Below are positions 56,608 through 64,000 of a DNA stretch of 64,000 nucleotides, one piece after another (within the stretch, counting starts at the first letter, position 1; the number at the start of each line of letters is the position of its first letter). Origin of the DNA: Lysobacter prati (lineage in GTDB: Bacteria > Pseudomonadota > Gammaproteobacteria > Xanthomonadales > Xanthomonadaceae); NCBI RefSeq assembly GCF_009765215.1, contig NZ_VLNV01000001.1, forward strand, positions 372,001 through 436,000, in the 5' to 3' direction. Below the pieces are notes generated by a model. The model had not been told where the DNA came from. It was given only the letters and a program-made list of their open reading frames with translations, and made no database searches. The position numbers were made by a program, and so were the translations under genes.

Positions 56608-58962
56608 GTGGCGCAAGCGTCCACAGCCAGCCGCAAGAAAGTCACGGCCGAAAAGCTGCCGCCATCGCCGCGGCGGCAACGTCTCATGCGCGATATCGCG
56701 CTGATCATCATCGCGCCCGTGCTGCTGTACCTGCTTGCGAGCCTGGTGACGTTCTCGCCGCAGGACCCCGGCTGGTCGCACGCGGGCAGCATCACCGCGC
56801 CGCTGCACAACGTCGGCGGCCGCGTCGGTGCGTTCACTGCCGACATCCTCCTGTACCTGTGCGGCTATGTCGCCTTCCTGCTGCCGCTGATGCTCGGCGC
56901 GGTCGCATGGATCGCCTTGTTCGGCATGGACGAGGACGGCGATGGTGATGCCGACCTGGGTCCGGCGCTGCGACTGATCGGCATCGTCGGTTTCCTGGTG
57001 GCCGCGACGGGCCTGCTGCACCTGCGTGTCGCGTCGCCGGACTCGTTCTCCGCCGGCAGCGGCGGCATGCTCGGCCGGCTGGTCGGCAAATCGCTGTATC
57101 TCGGTTTCGGGCCAGTGGGCGGCAATCTGTTCCTGCTGGCGCTGTTGCTGGTGTCGGTGACGCTGGCCACGGGTCTGTCGTGGTTCACGGTGATGGACAA
57201 GATCGGCCAGTGGGTGCTGGCGCTTGGCCCGACGGTCAGCAAACTGTTCCGCCAAGGCGAGAAGCAGGCGACCGAATGGCAGCAGACCCGCGCCTTCCGC
57301 GAAGAGCGCGAAGAAGCACGCAAGGTCGACACGGAACTGCGCGCCAAGCGCGCGCCGGTCAGGATCGAACCGCCGCCGGCTCCGGTGGTGGAGAAGAGCG
57401 AGCGCGCCAAGCGCGAGCAGCAGATCCCGCTGTTCCACGTCGGCGACGGCACCGGCATTCCGCCACTGGCGCTGCTCGACGATCCCAAGCCGCAGCCCAA
57501 GGGCTACAGCGAGGAGACGCTGGAGACGCTGTCGCGCCAGATCGAATTCAAGCTCAAGGACTTCCGCATCGATGCGCAGGTGGTCGGCGCCTATCCGGGC
57601 CCGGTGATCACGCGCTTCGAACTGGAGCCGGCACCGGGCGTGAAGGTCAGCCAGATCAGCTCGCTCGACAAGGACATCGCCCGCGGCCTGTCGGTGAAGT
57701 CGGTGCGCGTGGTCGACGTGATCCCGGGCAAGTCGGTGGTCGGCCTGGAAACGCCGAACACCTCGCGCGAGATGATCTTCCTGTCCGAGCTGCTGCGCTC
57801 GAAGGAATACGACAAGGCGACCAGTCCGCTGACACTGGCGCTGGGCAAGGACATCGCCGGCCGCCCGACAGTGGCCGACCTGGCGCGCATGCCGCACCTG
57901 CTGGTTGCCGGTACCACGGGCTCGGGCAAGTCGGTCGCAGTCAATGCGATGGTGCTGTCGCTGCTGTACAAGGCCTCCGCGAAGGACCTGCGGATGCTGA
58001 TGATCGACCCGAAGATGCTCGAGCTGTCGGTCTACCAGGGCATCCCGCACCTGCTCGCGCCGGTCGTCACCGACATGAAGGAGGCCGCCAACGGCCTGCG
58101 CTGGTGCGTGGCGGAAATGGAGCGCCGCTACAAGCTGATGTCGACGGTCGGCGTGCGCAACCTGGCCGGCTTCAACAAGAAGGTCAAGGATGCCGAGGAA
58201 GCGGGCCAGCCGATGATGGATCCGCTGTTCAAGCCCAACGCCGAACTCGGCGAGGCGCCGCAGCCGCTGGAAACCCTGCCTTTCATCGTCATCTTCATCG
58301 ACGAATTCGCCGACATGATGATGATCGTCGGCAAGAAGGTCGAGGAACTCATCGCTCGCCTGGCGCAGAAGGCGCGTGCCGCCGGCATCCACCTGATCCT
58401 CGCCACGCAGCGTCCGTCGGTGGACGTGATCACCGGCCTGATCAAGGCCAACATCCCCACGCGCATTGCCTTCCAGGTGTCGAGCAAGATCGACTCGCGC
58501 ACCATCCTCGACCAGTCCGGCGCGGAAACGCTGCTCGGCCATGGCGACATGCTGTACCTGCCGCCGGGCACGGCGATGCCAGAGCGCGTCCACGGTGCGT
58601 TCGTCTCCGACGAGGAAGTGCATCGCGTGGTCGAATACCTCAAGCAGGTCGGCGGCGGCCCGGACTACATCCAGGGCGTGCTCGACGAAGTGCAGACCAT
58701 GGGCGACGGCATCGTCGTCGGCGCGACCGGCCTGCCGGAAAGCGGCGGCGGTGGCGGCGACGAATCCGATCCGCTCTACGACGAGGCGGTCCGCATCGTC
58801 ACCGAAACCCGCCGCGCCTCGATCTCGGGCGTGCAACGCCGCCTCAAGATCGGCTACAACCGCGCCGCGCGCCTGATCGAGGCGATGGAAATGGCCGGTG
58901 TGGTCACCCCGCCCGAGCACAACGGCGACCGCAGCGTGCTGGCCCCGCCACCGCCGAAGTAG
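56608..58962 (+). CDS. ftsK: DNA translocase FtsK
   Basis: A 784-residue septal DNA pump. The N-terminal membrane domain (about 30-210) has four helices, e.g. [18 protein letters not shown] short charged linker (about 215-280) follows; the very long linker of E. coli FtsK is absent. The motor has Walker A GTTGSGKS (435-442), [14 protein letters not shown] and [24 protein letters not shown]. The C-terminal gamma winged helix is [35 protein letters not shown]. It clears and resolves chromosome termini with XerCD. Start is GTG 56608. Confidence 0.97.
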   Translation: MAQASTASRKKVTAEKLPPSPRRQRLMRDIALIIIAPVLLYLLASLVTFSPQDPGWSHAGSITAPLHNVGGRVGAFTADILLYLCGYVAFLLPLMLGAVAWIALFGMDEDGDGDADLGPALRLIGIVGFLVAATGLLHLRVASPDSFSAGSGGMLGRLVGKSLYLGFGPVGGNLFLLALLLVSVTLATGLSWFTVMDKIGQWVLALGPTVSKLFRQGEKQATEWQQTRAFREEREEARKVDTELRAKRAPVRIEPPPAPVVEKSERAKREQQIPLFHVGDGTGIPPLALLDDPKPQPKGYSEETLETLSRQIEFKLKDFRIDAQVVGAYPGPVITRFELEPAPGVKVSQISSLDKDIARGLSVKSVRVVDVIPGKSVVGLETPNTSREMIFLSELLRSKEYDKATSPLTLALGKDIAGRPTVADLARMPHLLVAGTTGSGKSVAVNAMVLSLLYKASAKDLRMLMIDPKMLELSVYQGIPHLLAPVVTDMKEAANGLRWCVAEMERRYKLMSTVGVRNLAGFNKKVKDAEEAGQPMMDPLFKPNAELGEAPQPLETLPFIVIFIDEFADMMMIVGKKVEELIARLAQKARAAGIHLILATQRPSVDVITGLIKANIPTRIAFQVSSKIDSRTILDQSGAETLLGHGDMLYLPPGTAMPERVHGAFVSDEEVHRVVEYLKQVGGGPDYIQGVLDEVQTMGDGIVVGATGLPESGGGGGDESDPLYDEAVRIVTETRRASISGVQRRLKIGYNRAARLIEAMEMAGVVTPPEHNGDRSVLAPPPPK

Positions 58963-59055
58963 GGCGGTAGCGGAGGCGGTCGTGCCTCCATTCATCTTTT
59001 CGGCGGCACACTGCGCCCATCGCGCCCCATGTCGCCACTCCATCCAGGAACTTCC

Positions 59056-59676
59056 ATGCGCTTCATCCATCTGACCGGCCTCATTGCCGCGCTGGCCGCT
59101 TCCAGCGCCTTCGCCGGCGCGCGTGATGACCTCAACACGTTCACCAAGGGCCTGAAGGGCCTGAGCGGGCAATTCACCCAGCAGGTCTTCGACCCCAGTG
59201 GCAAGCTCAAGGAAAACTCGAGCGGGCAGGTGGCCCTGTCGGCGCCGCGGCTGTTCCGCTGGGAATACGTCAAACCGTACGCGCAGCTGATCGTCGCCGA
59301 CGGCAAGAAGGTCTGGGTGCACGAGCCCGACCTGCAGCAGGTGACCGTGCGCCCGCAGGGCGACGAAGAGCAGAACAGCCCGCTGTCGGCGCTGATCGAT
59401 CCCAGCCGCCTGGATGCGCAGTTCGACGTCAAGGAACTTGGCGCCGTCGAGGGCCTGGAATGGCTGTTGCTGACGCCCAAGACCGAAGGCGACGCGGGCT
59501 TCCGTTCGGCGCGTCTGGGCTTCGACAAGACCGGGTTGGCGAAGATGCGGGTGGTCGATGCCCTGGGCCAGCACACCGATATCACCTTCAGCGGCTGGAA
59601 GCGCAACCCGGCCTTTGCTGCCGGCACCTTCCGCTTCACGCCGCCCAAGGGCGTGGACGTTATCGGCGGGGGTTGA
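59056..59676 (+). CDS. lolA: Outer-membrane lipoprotein carrier protein LolA
   Basis: A 206-residue periplasmic chaperone. Signal peptide MRFIHLTGLIAALAASSAFA, then the beta-barrel-like domain: LSGQFTQQVFDPSGKL, GQVALSAPRLFRWEYVKPY, VWVHEPDLQQVTV and LDAQFDVKEL. It shuttles lipoproteins such as BamE from LolCDE to LolB. The ftsK-lolA-rarA order is conserved in gammaproteobacteria, although here an extra gene intervenes before rarA. Confidence 0.96.
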   Translation: MRFIHLTGLIAALAASSAFAGARDDLNTFTKGLKGLSGQFTQQVFDPSGKLKENSSGQVALSAPRLFRWEYVKPYAQLIVADGKKVWVHEPDLQQVTVRPQGDEEQNSPLSALIDPSRLDAQFDVKELGAVEGLEWLLLTPKTEGDAGFRSARLGFDKTGLAKMRVVDALGQHTDITFSGWKRNPAFAAGTFRFTPPKGVDVIGGG

Positions 59677-59697
59677 ACCCGCCACGATCGCCAACGC

Positions 59698-59729
59698 AAG
59701 GCCTGCTTCGGCAGGCCTTTTCGTTTTCT
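59698..59729 (+). terminator. Intrinsic terminator of lolA
   Basis: AAGGCCTGC (59698-59706), tetraloop TTCG and GCAGGCCTT (59711-59719) are followed by TTCGTTTTCT. It separates lolA from the following gene. Confidence 0.88.
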
Positions 59730-59777
59730 AGGGTGGCAGCGACGCCATTTCCGGCCGCAGGGGCCTGCCCGAACTCA

Positions 59778-60500
59778 ATGCATGCTTGCTGGACATGGGG
59801 GTTGGTGCTGTTGCTGGCGCATTCGACACCGGCATTTGCCGTGGAGCCCGGGGCAACCGCTCCGGCGCCGACGCGGACGTTGCCTTCCCCTGTGCTGGAC
59901 TCCGCCTCGCGTGCGGCGCAGGCGCGCGGCAGTGACCGACCCTCGCTCGAAAGAGCCGTGGCCGGCGTCGTGGTCGGGGCGCTGGCGGCGCAGTTCGATG
60001 GCCGCGCCGTCGAGGCCCGCTTTGGCGCCATCGACGACCAGCCCGGCGAAGCGGGCCGGCGGGCGATCAGCGGGGAAGGGCAGATGCGTTTTGCCGGCGA
60101 TTGGGCATGGATCGGCTTCAACTTCCGCACCCAGTACGACGTGCTTCTCGGCCAAGCCGCGGCGCCCGAGCTGGTGCTCGGCGTCGGAGGCGACGCGCGA
60201 CCGGTACCCAATGACACCGCAGTGGTGCAGCAACTCGACGATCGCCTGGTGCAGGCCCTGCGCGAGGAGCTGGCATTTGCATCGATACGGCTGCAACTCG
60301 ATCGCATCGAGTCGGTCGAAACCGGTCAGAACTACCTCTTGATCGACGCCTGGGGCCTGGCCGACTTCGGCCGCGACGGCAGCAGCAAGATCCGCATTGC
60401 TGCCTTCTACGACCGCCGCAGCGGCCAATGGCTGCAACTGCACTACGACCTTGGTAGCGCCCCCGACGACACTGCCATACCGCCCGTGGCCGGTCGCTGA
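59778..60500 (+). CDS. Exported protein of unknown function between lolA and rarA
   Basis: A 240-residue protein from ATG 59778. A signal peptide (MHACWTWGLVLLLAHSTPAFA) is followed by a Pro/Thr-rich stretch. The folded part has VAGVVVGALAAQFDGRAVEARF, MRFAGDWAWIGFNFRTQYDVLLG, VVQQLDDRLVQALREEL and IAAFYDRRSGQWLQLHYDLGSA. No family recognised. Clean codon use and a good signal peptide argue it is real. Its start lacks a clear Shine-Dalgarno. Confidence 0.68.
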   Translation: MHACWTWGLVLLLAHSTPAFAVEPGATAPAPTRTLPSPVLDSASRAAQARGSDRPSLERAVAGVVVGALAAQFDGRAVEARFGAIDDQPGEAGRRAISGEGQMRFAGDWAWIGFNFRTQYDVLLGQAAAPELVLGVGGDARPVPNDTAVVQQLDDRLVQALREELAFASIRLQLDRIESVETGQNYLLIDAWGLADFGRDGSSKIRIAAFYDRRSGQWLQLHYDLGSAPDDTAIPPVAGR

Positions 60501-60592
60501 AGCTGTTGTTTTCCTGTCCTGCAAACCACGGCTGGCGGCCACGCATGCCCGACTTGGTATTGTGTGCGTGTCCCCGGCAAGGTTGCCAACAC

Positions 60593-61987
60593 GTGGTCCG
60601 GCAAAGCTCCCCCCGAAACTCCGCTCCCGGCCTGTCCGTTGGCGACGACCTGCTCCACGTCGACCGTGATGCCATGCGCCCGCTCGCCGAGCGGATGCGC
60701 CCGCGCACGCTCGATGAGATGGTCGGGCAGAAACGCCTGCTTGCACCGCGTTCGGCACTGCGTCGCGCGATCGAATCCGGACGCGTGCACTCGATGATTC
60801 TCTGGGGGCCGCCGGGCTGCGGAAAGACGACGCTGGCATTGCTGCTGGCCAAGTACGCCGATGCGGAGTTCCGTGCGATCTCGGCGGTGTTGTCGGGACT
60901 TCCTGAAGTGCGCCAGGTCCTGGCCGAGGCGGCGGTGCGCTTTGGCGAAGGCCATCGCACCGTGCTGTTCGTCGACGAGGTGCATCGTTTCAACAAGGCG
61001 CAGCAGGATGCGTTCTTGCCGCACATCGAGCGCGGCACCATCCTCTTCATCGGTGCCACCACCGAGAATCCTTCCTTCGAGTTGAACTCGGCGCTGCTGT
61101 CTCGTTGCCGCGTGCACGTGATGGAGGCGGTGTCGGTAGAGGACATCCGCCTGGCGCTGCGGCAGGCATTGGCCGACGAAGAACGCGGCCTCGGCGGGCG
61201 CGGGCTCAACGTCGACGACGAGGCACTGGAACAGATTGCGCGCGCCGCCGACGGCGATGTCCGTCGCGGATTGACGCTGCTGGAAATTGCCGCCGAACTT
61301 GCCGAAGGCGAAGGAGGCGAGGTCACCGCAGGCACGCTGGCGCAGGTGCTGGCCGACCGCACGCGCCGCTTCGACAAAGGCGGCGAGCAGTTCTACGACC
61401 AGATCTCGGCGCTGCACAAGTCGGTGCGCAGCTCCAATCCCGATGCTGCGTTGTACTGGCTCACGCGCATGCTCGATGGCGGTTGCGATCCCTCGTATCT
61501 CGCACGTCGGCTGACGCGCATGGCGATCGAGGACATCGGGCTGGCCGACCCGCGTGCGTTGCAGATGGCGCTCGATGCCTGGGACACCTTCGAACGCCTG
61601 GGCAGTCCCGAAGGCGAGCTGGCGTTCGCGCAGTTGACGCTGTACCTGGCCAGCACGGCCAAGTCGAATGCCGGCTATGCCGCGTTCAATGCGGCCAAGC
61701 GCGACGTCAGCGAGTACGGAACACAGGACGTGCCGCTGCACCTGCGCAACGCGCCTACGAAACTGATGAAGCAACTCGGTTACTCCAAGGGCTACCAATA
61801 CGATCATGATGCCGAAGGCGGCATCGCGCTGGACCAGACAGGGTTCCCCGATGCGATGGGCGAGCGCGTGTATTACCAGCCGGTTGACCGCGGTCTGGAG
61901 ATCAAGCTGCGTGAAAAGCTCGAGCGTCTGCGCGCCGTTCGCGACGCTGCCCGTCGTGAGCGCGGTGTGAGCACTGACAACGACTGA
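60593..61987 (+). CDS. rarA: Replication-associated recombination protein RarA (MgsA)
   Basis: About 464 residues if begun at GTG 60593; starts at ATG 60545 or ATG 60674 are possible, since homologues carry a variable leader before MRPLAERMRPRTLDEMVGQ. AAA+ motifs: WGPPGCGKTTLALLLA, LFVDEVHRFNKAQQD, FIGATTENPSFELNSALLSRCRV. The C-terminal tetramerisation domain ends with GLEIKLREKLERLR. It acts at stalled replication forks. Confidence 0.96.
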   Translation: MVRQSSPRNSAPGLSVGDDLLHVDRDAMRPLAERMRPRTLDEMVGQKRLLAPRSALRRAIESGRVHSMILWGPPGCGKTTLALLLAKYADAEFRAISAVLSGLPEVRQVLAEAAVRFGEGHRTVLFVDEVHRFNKAQQDAFLPHIERGTILFIGATTENPSFELNSALLSRCRVHVMEAVSVEDIRLALRQALADEERGLGGRGLNVDDEALEQIARAADGDVRRGLTLLEIAAELAEGEGGEVTAGTLAQVLADRTRRFDKGGEQFYDQISALHKSVRSSNPDAALYWLTRMLDGGCDPSYLARRLTRMAIEDIGLADPRALQMALDAWDTFERLGSPEGELAFAQLTLYLASTAKSNAGYAAFNAAKRDVSEYGTQDVPLHLRNAPTKLMKQLGYSKGYQYDHDAEGGIALDQTGFPDAMGERVYYQPVDRGLEIKLREKLERLRAVRDAARRERGVSTDND

Positions 61988-62426
61988 TCCGGAGTGTTAT
62001 CCGTGCGTTGCCAGTGCGAAACGCCAGAAGAACAGCAGATTTTCGATTCAACACATTGAGTGGAAAAGGGAATACGGCTTTTGAAAGATGCCTGTAAAGG
62101 CAGGCGTTTCACTTTCGCAATACTCCGCTGAATATGCGGTGTTCGCCTTGTGAGCACCACTGATCAATGGTTTGCACCGTGCCAATGGCGTAGGACATCA
62201 AGTCCGTCAATGAAGCCGGTTTCAAATTTGCAACACCTTGGGCCGTTCTGCGGGTGTGCATACCCCGATCTCCGGCCACCCCCTATTTGTTCAGCGGGAA
62301 TCGCATTGTCGATCAATCACTTGGCTTACCTGAACGAAGCTTGGCACCGGCTGTGCGTGTAGTTCCATGCGTCGTCTAGCGGTGCCTCCCCCGGGTGCCA
62401 ATCGACGTACCGTAAAGGAGAACAAA
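61988..62426. other. A/T-richer intergenic region upstream of the glycine-rich gene
   Basis: These 439 bases have visibly lower GC than the surroundings. There is one small hairpin (GCCTG/CAGGC near 62093-62108) that may end rarA, and no plausible gene. It probably holds the promoter and control region of the secreted protein that starts at 62427, but I cannot name a specific element. Confidence 0.5.
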
Positions 62427-63737
<1,311 letters not shown>

Positions 63738-63755
63738 GCGCTCCCCCACGGCGTA

Positions 63756-63834
63756 CCGGAGGCACCTGGCCTCCGGCTACGTCGGAATGCGCGTAAATGG
63801 ACTTCCTGCCGGCGCCGCAAAGCGTCGGCAGGAA
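63756..63834. terminator. Two hairpins after the glycine-rich gene
   Basis: CCGGAGGC/GCCTCCGG (63756-63776) and TTCCTGCCG/CGGCAGGAA (63803-63834) lie in the 157-base gap before the next gene. Without a T-run they may attenuate or stabilise the transcript rather than end it, so that the two exported proteins could be made at different levels. Confidence 0.4.
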
Positions 63835-63894
63835 ATTCCGGAAACGTGGGTGACCACGCGCGCAACGGGGACTGCATGGCAAAGGAGAATGACC

Positions 63895-64000
63895 GTGCGA
63901 CCGACCCGTTCCATCGTTCTTGCGAGCATCGCAGGCCTCATCGGCCTGTCTTCATTGGGCACGGTTGCTGCCCAGGACCTCACTACAAGTTATGTCGAAC
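63895..64000 (+). CDS. Start of an exported protein, cut by window end
   Basis: GTG 63895 stands seven bases after an AAAGGAG site; the in-frame ATG at 63889 is too close to it. The first 26 residues form a signal peptide (TRSIVLASIAGLIGLSSLGTVAAQ), then DLTTSYVE at the edge. It follows the glycine-rich gene on the same strand and may be its partner. The mature domain cannot be seen. Confidence 0.65.
   Translation, partial: MRPTRSIVLASIAGLIGLSSLGTVAAQDLTTSYVE

Overview
The window is high-GC DNA from a gammaproteobacterium of the family Xanthomonadaceae, most likely a Lysobacter- or Luteimonas-like genus. The main evidence is a complete rpf quorum-sensing locus in the Xanthomonas order (rpfE-recJ-prfB-lysS-rpfG-rpfC, with rpfF and rpfB opposed, then rpfA/acnA). 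The fur/bamE(omlA) divergon, hrcA-grpE-dnaK-dnaJ-dapB-carA-carB-greA and clpS-clpA-infA-aat agree with this. Genus-level placement is inference; no search was run.

Layout. (1) About 1-5250 is the end of a genomic island integrated at the 3' end of the tmRNA gene ssrA. It holds a truncated type I methyltransferase (hsdM), a tightly overlapping leftward operon (AlpA regulator, 36-residue membrane peptide, two helix-turn-helix/replication-like proteins, a conserved hypothetical) and a P4-type integrase abutting ssrA. The rest of the island lies to the left of the window. (2) 5.2-10.9 kb holds ssrA, a CHASE-domain sensor kinase, smpB, ratA-rnfH, bamE, fur and an ion channel. (3) 10.9-19.4 kb holds recN, then hrcA-grpE-dnaK-dnaJ with two recognisable sigma-32-type promoters, a GST-like gene and dapB. 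(4) 19.4-30.4 kb holds carA and carB with two small membrane/secreted genes between them, greA, rpfE, recJ, a YkvA-family gene and prfB with the classical programmed +1 frameshift. (5) 30.5-45.4 kb holds lysS, the DSF (diffusible signal factor) system rpfG/rpfC/rpfF/rpfB, a lipoprotein, acnA (rpfA), an AbrB/PIN toxin-antitoxin pair with a palindromic operator, and acnB. (6) 45.4-55 kb holds a cluster of palindromic repeats, hflD-mnmA, a NUDIX gene, clpS-clpA, infA, aat, a FemAB-like acyltransferase and trxB. (7) 55-64 kb holds a candidate structured RNA, ald, ftsK, lolA, a secreted unknown, rarA, and a glycine-rich secreted protein followed by the start of a second exported protein.

Themes. 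DSF synthesis, turnover, sensing and c-di-GMP output are encoded together (rpfF, rpfB, rpfC, rpfG). Ribosome rescue and protein quality control recur: ssrA and smpB lie 3 kb apart, and the N-degron components clpS, clpA and aat lie within 4 kb. Small dispersed REP-like palindromes sit in at least four intergenic gaps, plus two more complex palindromic elements near 45.6 and 51.7 kb. The best targets for new biology are the ssrA-borne island operon, the candidate RNA upstream of ald, the nested palindrome at 45.6 kb and the glycine-rich secreted protein at the right edge.
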